A stretch of DNA of 64,000 nucleotides from DATCMH01 sp036563505 (GTDB lineage Bacteria > Pseudomonadota > Alphaproteobacteria > Rhizobiales > Beijerinckiaceae), in contig DATCMH010000022.1 in the NCBI GenBank assembly GCA_036563505.1, forward strand, positions 62,001 through 126,000, in the 5' to 3' direction. The notes beneath the pieces are model-generated. The model made no database searches. It saw nothing but the letters and a program-made list of their open reading frames with translations, and had not been told where the DNA came from. The translations under genes were made by a program, and so were the position numbers. Positions 17,616 to 24,564 of the stretch are shown one piece after another. Position 1 is the stretch's first letter. The number at the start of each line of letters is the position of its first letter.

Positions 17616-18878
17616 TCAGTAGCTCTCCAGGTCCCGCCCTTTCACGCCCGTCAGCGAGGAGGCGTCCGGCGCGCCCTCCGGCGCATAATAGCCGGCGGCC
17701 TTCTTCGCCTCGAGCTCGACGGAAGCGTCGGGCGGCACGAGCTCAGGGGGGATCGGCACCCGCTCCACCACTTCGATGCCGGAGCCGGTGATGGCGTCGT
17801 ACTTCATGTTCGACATCGACATCAGGCGGTCGATCTTGGTGATGCCGAGCCAGTGCAGCACGTCGGGCATGAGCTGCTGGAAGCGGGCATCCTGGACGCC
17901 TGCCACGCATTCCGTGCGCTCGAAATAGGTGGCGGCCTGATCGCCACCCTCCTGGCGCTTGCGGGCGTTGTAGACGAGGAACTTCGTCACCTCGCCGAGC
18001 GCCCGGCCTTCCTTGCGGTTATAGGCGATGACGCCAACCCCGCCCCCTTGCGCCTCGCGCACGCATTCCTCGATCCCGTGGGCGAGATAGGGCCGGCAGG
18101 TGCAGATGTCGGAGCCGAAGACGTCCGAGCCGTTGCACTCGTCGTGCACCCGGCAGGCGACGCGGTGGCGCCCGTCGGCAAGATGCGCCGGCTCGCCGAC
18201 GACGTAGACCGTGCAGCCGCCGATGGGCGGCAGGAAGACGCTGAGATCCGGCCGCGTCACGAGTTCGGGGAACATGCCGCCCGTCTGCTCGAAGAGCGTG
18301 CGGCGCAGCTCGCCCTCCGAGGCGCCGAAGCGCTGGGCGACGCCGGGCAGGTGCCAGACCGGGTCAACGGCGATCTTCGTCACCGTGACGTCGCCCGAGG
18401 CGAAGAGCACGTGCCCGTCGGCCTTGAGGCGTCCGGCACCCATGGCGGCGACGATCTCCGGCATGTTGAGCCGCGCCTTGGTGATCGCGATGGAGGGGCG
18501 GATATCCGTGCCGCCCGCGATCTCACCGCCGAAATCTTCGGCCACCCGGTGACCCCAGGGATCGAGGGACACGATCTTCGCCGGGTCGGTCCATTGCGGA
18601 TAAGGGCCGATCGTGGCGGTGGGATAGGTGTTGGTGAGGTCCGGCCGCGCCAGGGGGTTCAGCGCCCGCGCCGAGATGGCGAGCGCCCGGTAGAGCGCGT
18701 AGGCGCCGCCATGGGCGCCGATCACGTTGCGGTCGGCGGGGCTCGTCGTAGAGCCGATGACAGGTCCGCGCTCGCGGGCTGTGGCCGCGCCCCAGCGGAC
18801 GGGAAAACGGTTCGACGCCGCGCCGGGCTCCGGATGGGAGGTGAGCCGGATGTGATGCGAGCGGTTGGGCGAGGTCAT
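17616..18878 (-). CDS. URC1-type GTP cyclohydrolase II homologue, uracil catabolism
   Basis: A 420-residue RibA-like enzyme with an N-terminal extension of roughly 190 residues, the arrangement of URC1 proteins that open a uracil/uridine nucleotide ring in the URC pathway. Three zinc-ligand cysteines lie at C248, C259 and C261 within RVHDECNGSDVFGSDICTC, the same spacing as in RibA. The usual RibA residues SECLTGD are altered to DECNGSD, consistent with a different substrate. IAYNRKEGRALGEV matches the RibA catalytic Arg/Tyr region. The start ATG 18878 (MTSPNRSHH) was chosen because the upstream extension reads through repeats. A hairpin lies in its leader at 18912-18938. It is transcribed first, then URC4. 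Confidence 0.88.
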   Translation of the reverse strand: MTSPNRSHHIRLTSHPEPGAASNRFPVRWGAATARERGPVIGSTTSPADRNVIGAHGGAYALYRALAISARALNPLARPDLTNTYPTATIGPYPQWTDPAKIVSLDPWGHRVAEDFGGEIAGGTDIRPSIAITKARLNMPEIVAAMGAGRLKADGHVLFASGDVTVTKIAVDPVWHLPGVAQRFGASEGELRRTLFEQTGGMFPELVTRPDLSVFLPPIGGCTVYVVGEPAHLADGRHRVACRVHDECNGSDVFGSDICTCRPYLAHGIEECVREAQGGGVGVIAYNRKEGRALGEVTKFLVYNARKRQEGGDQAATYFERTECVAGVQDARFQQLMPDVLHWLGITKIDRLMSMSNMKYDAITGSGIEVVERVPIPPELVPPDASVELEAKKAAGYYAPEGAPDASSLTGVKGRDLESY

Positions 18879-18911
18879 GGACGCTCTCGTCGGGTGCCAC
18901 GAAACGAGAAA

Positions 18912-18948
18912 GCTCCCCGCGACGGCCGTCCGGAGAGCCTTTTTCTTT
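18912..18948 (+). terminator. Hairpin with T-tract in the URC1 leader, oriented to the plus strand
   Basis: GCTCCCCGCGACGG pairs with CCGTCCGGAGAGC (one mismatch and one bulge) and is followed on the plus strand by TTTTTCTTT. No plus-strand gene ends nearby. It may stop antisense transcription or, on the minus strand, form a 5' leader hairpin 34-60 bases before the URC1 start. Confidence 0.35.
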
Positions 18949-19056
18949 GGACCGGGGCGAATCTGATCGAAAGGCAGGGCGGCGTCAACGTGGGGTGCTC
19001 TCGGGTTGCTGGAGAGACTAATCGGCCTTCCGGCCGAGCGCTGCTTTCGCAGCGCC

Positions 19057-19302
19057 CCCTCTCCCGGCCGGCTTTGCCGGCCACCCTCTCCCGCTGAAGG
19101 GGAGAGGGTTGCGCGCCCTACCTTCTCCCCTATGCGGGGAGAAGGTGCCCTCCGCAAGGAGGGCGGATGAGGGGTGCCGGGCGTAGAACCGAGCGGTTCA
19201 GACCATGATCCATGCCGTTCGCGGGCTCGGACCCTGCGAATCTCGGGGCGAAGCCGTGCCCGTCTCAGAACCGAGATGGCCTGATCAAGCCCGGCCATGA
19301 CA
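19057..19302. repeat. Modular intergenic repeat R3+R4, forward copy
   Basis: The first module (about 19057-19176) holds nested palindromes such as GGCCGGCTTTGCCGGCC, CTCTCCCGCTGAAGGGGAGAG and CTTCTCCCCTATGCGGGGAGAAG, then GGCGGATGAGGGGTGC. After a short spacer (GGGCGTAGAACCGAGC) the second module (about 19214-19302) runs from CGTTCGCGGGCTCGGACC to CAAGCCCGGCCATGAC. With 18879-19056 it fills the 500-base gap between URC1 and the TraX-like gene. Other copies are at 50334, 52662, 56722 and 62855. Confidence 0.8.
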
Positions 19303-19381
19303 CGGGAGGGGCAGCGAGAGGCCCCGGTCACCCCATCCTCCGCCCTTGGCAGCCTGCTCCTGCCCCCTACCTTGCCCGCCG

Positions 19382-20155
19382 ATGACCCTTCCCGGTGACC
19401 AGGCTCCGCCCGTCCATGCCGGGTTCACCTCCGCCTTCCTCGGCGCCCCCCTCGACGCGATCAAGCTCGCTGCGGCGGGGCTGATGGTGCTCGACCACGT
19501 CAACACCGTGCTGCTCGACGGGCGCGCGACCTGGATGTGGCGGCTCGGGCGCGTGGCCTTCCCGCTCTTCTGCTTCGCGCTGGCCGTCCACCTGCTGCGC
19601 GGGCGCGAGCCCGGACGGCAGCTCGGTCTCCTTCTCGCCGCGGGCGTCGTGACCCAGCCCTTCTACGCGGCGGCCTTCAACTACGGCTCGAAGGAGGCCA
19701 ACATCCTCTTCACGCTGGCGGGCGGCGCGGCGTTGGCCGCCTGGCTCGACGGCCGGCCGGCCCTCGTGCGGCACGCGGCGCTGGCGCTCGGCCTCGGGGC
19801 GATTCTCGCCTTTCCGCAGACGACGAAGACGGGCGTGGATTTTGGCCTGCCCGGGCTCCTCATCCCCGTCGCGATGCTGTGCGCGCTGCGCCAACCGCTC
19901 GCCTTCGGTCCCTGGCTGCTCGCGGCGCTCTTTGCCCTCAACCTCACGGGATGGCACCCGCGGGGCGAAACCCCGCTCGCGGCGGCGACGATGGATTGTC
20001 TAACCATCCTCGCCGCCGGCGGAGTGCTGATCGCCGCATCCTTAGCCTTGCGGAGCAGGCCGCGCTTCCTGCCGCGCTACGCGCTTCACGCCTTCTACCC
20101 CGCCCATCTCGGCCTGCTCGCCGCGCTCCGGGCGCTCGGTGTCGGTGGACCGTGA
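19382..20155 (+). CDS. TraX-family membrane protein
   Basis: A polytopic inner membrane protein of about 257 residues with seven to eight membrane segments. The TraX-family opening is visible: DAIKLAAAGLMVLDHVNTVLL followed by RLGRVAFPLFCFALAVHLL. In the F plasmid TraX acetylates the pilin N-terminus, but most chromosomal TraX-like proteins, which have no conjugation genes around them as here, have no assigned function and may acylate other targets. The start ATG 19382 was preferred over the in-frame ATG at 19346, whose extra residues are cysteine/proline-rich. It converges on the next gene with a 5-base gap. Confidence 0.8.
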   Translation: MTLPGDQAPPVHAGFTSAFLGAPLDAIKLAAAGLMVLDHVNTVLLDGRATWMWRLGRVAFPLFCFALAVHLLRGREPGRQLGLLLAAGVVTQPFYAAAFNYGSKEANILFTLAGGAALAAWLDGRPALVRHAALALGLGAILAFPQTTKTGVDFGLPGLLIPVAMLCALRQPLAFGPWLLAALFALNLTGWHPRGETPLAAATMDCLTILAAGGVLIAASLALRSRPRFLPRYALHAFYPAHLGLLAALRALGVGGP

Positions 20156-20160
20156 CGGTG

Positions 20161-20643
20161 TCAGAGCGGCTTGCGCAGCAGATCGCGAAACGACTCTTTG
20201 GCGCATTCCCAGCGAATGTCGTGGATGCGCCACCCGGCCGGCGTTCGCACGAGGTCATGCACGATTGTCTGGGCCTTGCCGAGATTGACGAGCGCGACCC
20301 GCGCCCGCGCCGTATCGGGCCCGGTCGCCTCGACCGTGATGCCCGGGGCCGCCGCGATCTCCCAGTCCTGGCCGTCGATGAGGGGATCGGCGCCGATCCG
20401 CCCCACCTCGCCCTTGCTCTCGCGCAGGTCTCGCGCGATGAGCCGGGCCGTGTCGGGGCTGAAGGTGCGCCCGGCGCTGCGGGTCGAACGCCAATCGTAG
20501 CCCTTCGAGTCGGCTCCGACATAGGCGCCGTAAATACGCGCGAGGAAGGCTTTGGGATCGTTGGATCCCTGCCCGGCGGCGCCTTGCAGGGAGGCGAGAA
20601 AGACGAGCCCTGACAGGATGAGTCCGCGCCGATCGATTGTCAT
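20161..20643 (-). CDS. Secreted DUF3828-like protein of unknown function
   Basis: A 160-residue exported protein with an N-terminal signal peptide (RRGLILSGLVFLASLQGAAG, cleavage near residue 25). The mature domain reads ...PKAFLARIYGAYVG, then LIARDLRESKGEVGRIGADP, DWEI and a C-terminal strand pair IVHDLVRTPAGWRIHDIRW, which resembles DUF3828 periplasmic domains with an NTF2-like fold. No catalytic residues are evident. The gene sits 19 bases downstream of dapE on the same strand and is probably the last gene of the dapD-DUF805-dapE operon. A link to cell envelope maintenance is only suggested by position. Confidence 0.75.
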   Translation of the reverse strand: MTIDRRGLILSGLVFLASLQGAAGQGSNDPKAFLARIYGAYVGADSKGYDWRSTRSAGRTFSPDTARLIARDLRESKGEVGRIGADPLIDGQDWEIAAAPGITVEATGPDTARARVALVNLGKAQTIVHDLVRTPAGWRIHDIRWECAKESFRDLLRKPL

Positions 20644-20662
20644 GACGTCTCCTCTCAGGGTC

Positions 20663-21829
20663 TCAAGCGGCGCCCGCGAAATAGCGGTCGAGCAGGCGGC
20701 GGTAGATCGCCGTCAGCCGCTCGAGGTCGGCCAAGGCCACCCGCTCGTCGACCTGGTGCATGGTCTGACCGACGAGGCCGAACTCTACCGTCGGGCAGAA
20801 ACGGCTGATGAAGCGCGCATCGGAGGTGCCTCCCGTGGTCGACAGGGTCGGGCGGCGCCCCGTCTCGGCCTCGATGGCGTCGCTCAGCATGTCCGTGAAG
20901 GCATCCGGCGCGGTGAGGAAGGCAACGGCGTTGGTCGGCTCGAAGGTGAGATCGTAGCGCGCACCCGCGGCCGCGCCGGCGAGCCGTCCCTCGATCTCCG
21001 CCCGCAAACTCTCCGGCGTCCAGCGATCGTTGAAGCGGATGTTGAAGGTGGCCCTGGCCTCGGCGGGGATGACGTTCGTCGCCGGATTGCCGATGTCGAT
21101 CGTCGTGACCTCCAGGTTCGACGGATCGAAGTGGTCGGTGCCCTCGTCGAGGGGCGCTGCCTTCAAGGCCGTGAGCAGGCGCAACAGGGCCGGGACCGGA
21201 TTGTCGGCAAGGTGCGGGTAGGCGACGTGCCCCTGCCGGCCGTGGACCACGAGCCGCCCGGTGAGCGACCCGCGCCGGCCGATCTTCGCCATGTCGCCGA
21301 GCTGGCTCGGGTTCGTCGGCTCGCCGAGCACGCAATGGTCGAAGACCTCGCCCCGCGCCGCTGCCCAGTCGAGGAGTTTCACCGTCCCATTCACCGCCGG
21401 GCCCTCCTCGTCGCCGGTGATGAGGAAGGCGATGGAGCCGGCAAAGCCCGGATTGTCGCGCGTGAAGGCGAGGGCCGCCGCTGCCATGCAGGCGACGCCG
21501 CCCTTCATGTCTTCCGAGCCCCGGCCGTAGAGAAGATCGTCCTCCACGACCGCAGCGAAGGGAGGGTGCCGCCAGCGGGTCTCGTCCCCTGGCGGCACCA
21601 CGTCGGTGTGGCCGGCAAAGACGAGGCAGGGGCGGGCCGTGCCGATCCGAGCGTAGAGGTTCTCGACCTCCGGCGTGCCGGGCTCGGAGAAGGTGAGGCG
21701 GTGCGTCGCGAAGTTGGCTCGGCGAAAGACGTCGTCGAGGAGTGCGAGCGCGCCGCCCTCATGCGGCGTCACCGAGGGGCAGCGGATCAGGCTTTGAGCG
21801 AGTTCCAGGGCGTTCACGGGAAGGTTCAC
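20663..21829 (-). CDS. dapE: Succinyl-diaminopimelate desuccinylase
   Basis: Hydrolyses N-succinyl-L,L-2,6-diaminopimelate to succinate and L,L-diaminopimelate in lysine and peptidoglycan synthesis. The 388-residue protein is a dinuclear zinc M20 peptidase-family enzyme. Metal and catalytic residues are in place: H74 and D76 in FAGHTDVVPPG, D107 in YGRGSEDMKGG and E141-E142 in ITGDEEGPA. The lid/dimer domain contains GRQGHVAYPHLADNP, and RFISRFCPTVEFGLVG near the C-terminus is typical. Its start overlaps the DUF805 stop by four bases, so the two are translationally coupled. It acts directly downstream of the tetrahydrodipicolinate succinyltransferase encoded at the head of this operon. Confidence 0.97.
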   Translation of the reverse strand: MNLPVNALELAQSLIRCPSVTPHEGGALALLDDVFRRANFATHRLTFSEPGTPEVENLYARIGTARPCLVFAGHTDVVPPGDETRWRHPPFAAVVEDDLLYGRGSEDMKGGVACMAAAALAFTRDNPGFAGSIAFLITGDEEGPAVNGTVKLLDWAAARGEVFDHCVLGEPTNPSQLGDMAKIGRRGSLTGRLVVHGRQGHVAYPHLADNPVPALLRLLTALKAAPLDEGTDHFDPSNLEVTTIDIGNPATNVIPAEARATFNIRFNDRWTPESLRAEIEGRLAGAAAGARYDLTFEPTNAVAFLTAPDAFTDMLSDAIEAETGRRPTLSTTGGTSDARFISRFCPTVEFGLVGQTMHQVDERVALADLERLTAIYRRLLDRYFAGAA

Positions 21830-22281
21830 GGCAGGGTCCTCGGGTCGGGGCCGAAGCGGTTCGGGCCGTCGGTGCCGGCCATCAGCAGGAAGACGGGCGC
21901 GAGCCAGAGCGCGACGAAGAGCTGGCTCCAGGCGAGGCCCGTGGCGACCGTCTCCCGGACCGGCGCGCCGGCCCTCGCGCCCAAAAGGTCCCAGGCGAGG
22001 GACGCTAGGAACAGGCCGGGGCAGACGAGGGCGAGGCGTCCGGACCGGTCGAGGTCCTGGAAGCGCTTCCAGTCCACCGCGAGCCAGGGCACGAGCACGA
22101 AGGCCTGGACGAAGGTGCGGGCCATGTCACGCGGCGCCGCCGCGATGAGCCCGCGCCGGTCGAGGAGCCAGGTCGCGAGGTAGGTGAGCGCGATGGCGCC
22201 GACGAAGATCGAGGCCGCAGCGATCCAGCGCCGCCGGTCGAGCCGCCCCTCGAAGGACAGGAAGACGTCCGCGGGCCTCAC
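21826..22281 (-). CDS. DUF805 family membrane protein
   Basis: A 151-residue inner membrane protein of the DUF805 family. The family opening FLSFEGRLDRRRWIAAASIF is present, followed by about four membrane segments; the conserved WKRFQDLDRSGR between segments 2 and 3 corresponds to the family's KRlhDlgrSG motif. The function is unknown. It is inserted between dapD and dapE with gaps of 6 and -4 bases, an arrangement I have seen described for other Hyphomicrobiales genomes, so it is part of the dap operon. Confidence 0.88.
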   Translation of the reverse strand: MRPADVFLSFEGRLDRRRWIAAASIFVGAIALTYLATWLLDRRGLIAAAPRDMARTFVQAFVLVPWLAVDWKRFQDLDRSGRLALVCPGLFLASLAWDLLGARAGAPVRETVATGLAWSQLFVALWLAPVFLLMAGTDGPNRFGPDPRTLP

Positions 22282-22287
22282 CGGCTT

Positions 22288-23130
22288 TCAGTCGCGCAGG
22301 AGCTCGTTGATGCTGGTCTTGGAGCGGGTCTGGGCGTCGACGCGCTTCACGATGACGGCGCAGGCGAGCGAGGGGCCGGGCGATCCGTCGGGCAGCGCCT
22401 TGCCCGGCATGGCGCCGGGCACCACGACGGAATAGGGTGGCACGCGGCCGCGGAACACCTCGCCCGTCTCGCGATCGATGATCTTGGTCGAGGCCGAGAG
22501 GAAGACGCCCATCGAGAGCACCGAGCCCTGCCCGACGACGACGCCCTCCACCACCTCGGAGCGGGCGCCGATGAAGCAATCGTCCTCGATGATGGTGGGG
22601 TTGGCCTGGAGCGGCTCCAGCACGCCGCCGATCCCGACGCCGCCGGAGAGATGCACGTTCTTGCCGATCTGGGCGCAGGAGCCCACCGTCGCCCAGGTGT
22701 CGACCATGGTGTTCTCGGCGACATAGGCGCCGAGATTAATGAAGGAGGGCATCAGCACGACGCCGGGCGCGACGAAGGCGCCCCGGCGCACGACACAGTT
22801 CGGCACGGCGCGAAAGCCCGCCGACCGGAACCGGTTCTCGCCCCAGCCCTCGAACTTCGAGGGGACCTTGTCCCACCAAGTCGAGCCGCCGGGCCCGCCG
22901 CCGATCGGGGCCATGTCGTTGAGGCGGAACGACAGGAGCACGGCCTTCTTCAGCCACTGATGCACCTGCCAAGCGTCGCCAGCCTTCTCGGCGACGCGGG
23001 CAGCCCCCGAATCCAGGAGCTCGATCGCCGTCTCCACGGCCTCGCGCACCGCCCCGCCGGTCGAGAGCGTCACGTTCCCCCGGTCCTCCCAGGCGGCGTC
23101 GATGGTCGCGGCGAGGTCGGCATGGGACAT
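22288..23130 (-). CDS. dapD: 2,3,4,5-tetrahydropyridine-2,6-dicarboxylate N-succinyltransferase
   Basis: Transfers succinyl from succinyl-CoA to tetrahydrodipicolinate in the diaminopimelate/lysine pathway. The 280-residue cytoplasmic trimeric enzyme has an N-terminal helical domain (ATIDAAWEDRGNV) and a left-handed beta-helix of hexapeptide repeats from about residue 105 to 230 (VLMPSFINLGAYV, MVDTWATVGSCAQIGKNVHL, GGVLEPLQANPTIIEDDCFIG). The MDTWATVG and EDDCFIGARSEVVEG segments are highly conserved in DapD. The ATG at 23130 (MSHADLAAT) gives the family length; the frame remains open into an upstream R1 repeat and that extension is discounted. It is the first gene of the dapD-DUF805-dapE operon. 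Confidence 0.97.
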   Translation of the reverse strand: MSHADLAATIDAAWEDRGNVTLSTGGAVREAVETAIELLDSGAARVAEKAGDAWQVHQWLKKAVLLSFRLNDMAPIGGGPGGSTWWDKVPSKFEGWGENRFRSAGFRAVPNCVVRRGAFVAPGVVLMPSFINLGAYVAENTMVDTWATVGSCAQIGKNVHLSGGVGIGGVLEPLQANPTIIEDDCFIGARSEVVEGVVVGQGSVLSMGVFLSASTKIIDRETGEVFRGRVPPYSVVVPGAMPGKALPDGSPGPSLACAVIVKRVDAQTRSKTSINELLRD

Positions 23131-23202
23131 GGGAGATTCCGGGGCGCGTCGAGGAAGGCGCCGGTGCTTAGCAACCTCGGCCGGCGCTGTCATCCGCCGC
23201 TT

Positions 23203-23316
23203 GTCATTCCGGGGCGCGCGGAGCGCGAACCCGGAATCCATGACCGGGCCGAAAGCCGCTCGCACCCGCTCACCCGGTCGTGGGTTCCGGGTTCGCCTGC
23301 GGCGCCCCGGAATGAC
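23203..23316. repeat. Palindromic intergenic repeat, family R1, copy 3
   Basis: Begins GTCATTCCGGGGCGCG and ends GCGCCCCGGAATGAC, with GAACCCGGAATCCATGACCG inside. Together with the following R2 element it fills the 370-base gap between dapD and recR. The same R1-R2 order recurs at 40570-40838. Confidence 0.88.
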
Positions 23317-23343
23317 AGTGGAGACTTTTCCCGCGCATCTCGG

Positions 23344-23478
23344 CCTCCCTCCCCTCAGGGGAGGGACACAGGGTGGGGTACGCGCGAAGCGCGATCTATC
23401 AACGGCTGCGATGGCGCAAAAGATTGCCGCCTCACGGCGGCATACCCCACCCCGGCCCTCCCCTCAAGGGAGGGAGGC
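23344..23478. repeat. Palindromic intergenic repeat, family R2, copy 1
   Basis: Bounded by CTCCCTCCCCTCAGGGGAGG and CCCTCCCCTCAAGGGAGGG. The inner inverted segments are GGGTGGGGTACGCGCGAAGC and GCGGCATACCCCACCC, so the whole element can fold into one long hairpin. Confidence 0.85.
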
Positions 23479-23500
23479 GAGCCCCGAAAACACCAGTGCC

Positions 23501-24106
23501 TCAGAACGCCGTGCGCTGCCGGATGGCGGCGGACAAGGTGCCTTCGTCGAGGTAGTCGAGCTCGCCGCCGACCGGCACGCCGTGGGCGAGCTTGGTCACT
23601 TTCACGGGCAGCGCGGCGAGGAGGTCGGTGACGTAATGGGCCGTGGTCTGGCCGTCGACGGTGGCGTTGAGCGCCAGGATCACCTCCGCGACGCCGGGCT
23701 CGGCGGCCCGCGCCACCAGGCGGTCGAGGTTCAGGTGCTCCGGGCGCACGCCGTCGAGCGGCGAGAGAACGCCGCCGAGCACGTGGTAGCACGCGCTCAC
23801 CGCCCCCGAGCGCTCCAGGGCCCAGAGGTCCGAGACGTCCTCGACCACGACGATGATCGAGGGGTCGCGCCGCGGGTCGCGGCAGACGGTGCAGGGATCG
23901 GACGTATCGACGTTGCCGCAGGCGCCGCACACGGCGACCCGCTCGCGGGCGACGTGCATGGCGTCGGCGAGAGGCCCCAGCAGCTGGTCGCGCTTCTTGA
24001 TGAGGTGGAGCGCCGCCCGGCGGGCCGAGCGCGGCCCCAATCCCGGCAGGCGGGCGAGAAGCTGGACGAGGCGCTCGATCTCGGGACCGGCGACGGCTTG
24101 CGGCAT
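23501..24106 (-). CDS. recR: Recombination mediator protein RecR
   Basis: Acts with RecO (RecFOR pathway) to load RecA on SSB-coated gapped DNA. The 201-residue protein has the helix-hairpin-helix RLPGLGPRSARRAALHLI near residues 19-36, a zinc module with C60, C63, C72 and C75 (CGACGN...CTVC) and a Toprim domain (IIVVVEDVSDLWALE, LALNATVDGQTTAHYV). The C-terminal GVPVGGELDYLDEGTLSAA is the usual RecR ending. It is the third gene of dnaX-ybaB-recR, 118 bases behind ybaB. Confidence 0.97.
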   Translation of the reverse strand: MPQAVAGPEIERLVQLLARLPGLGPRSARRAALHLIKKRDQLLGPLADAMHVARERVAVCGACGNVDTSDPCTVCRDPRRDPSIIVVVEDVSDLWALERSGAVSACYHVLGGVLSPLDGVRPEHLNLDRLVARAAEPGVAEVILALNATVDGQTTAHYVTDLLAALPVKVTKLAHGVPVGGELDYLDEGTLSAAIRQRTAF

Positions 24107-24224
24107 GAACTCACTCGGTGCGGGCCCGCTCCGGGCGGGCCGGAGCGGCGCGTTCAGCGGGATCGGGAACCCCCTTCAGATGGGGTCCGGAGCGCCGAAT
24201 GTCCAGGTTTTTAAGGGGCTTGGA

Positions 24225-24545
24225 TCAGAACAGCTTGAGCCCCGGCGGCAGGGGCAGCCCTTTGGTCACCTCGGCCATGCGCTCCTGCATCATGCGCTCC
24301 GCCTTGCCCCGCGCGTCGTTGAGCGCCGCGAGAACCAGATCCTCGACGATCTCCTTCTCGTCGGGGATGAGGAGGGAAGCGTCGATCGAGACGGCCTTCG
24401 CGGCGCCCTTGGCGGTCATGCGGATCGTCACCGCGCCGCCGCCGGCCTGGCCCTCGACCTCGACGGCCTCGAGCTCGGCCTGCATGTCGGTCATCTTCTG
24501 CTGCATGGCCTGGGCCTGCTTCATGATGCCCATCAGGTCTTTCAT
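24225..24545 (-). CDS. YbaB/EbfC family nucleoid-associated protein
   Basis: A small homodimeric DNA-binding protein of 106 residues. It has the expected N-terminal helix rich in Met/Gln (MKDLMGIMKQAQAMQQKMTD), the beta-segment VEGQAGGGAVTIRMTAKGAAK and a C-terminal helix (EDLVLAALNDARGKAERMM). The family binds DNA without strict sequence specificity and is generally encoded between dnaX and recR, as here. It is 19 bases downstream of dnaX, so co-transcription is likely. The precise cellular role is not established. Confidence 0.93.
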   Translation of the reverse strand: MKDLMGIMKQAQAMQQKMTDMQAELEAVEVEGQAGGGAVTIRMTAKGAAKAVSIDASLLIPDEKEIVEDLVLAALNDARGKAERMMQERMAEVTKGLPLPPGLKLF

Positions 24546-24564
24546 GGCGTCCTCCGCTTCAGGT

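Noticed and set aside
19382..20155. TraX-like gene as sign of a conjugative element
   Set aside because: No relaxase, type IV secretion or integrase gene is in the window. TraX-like proteins are common on chromosomes.
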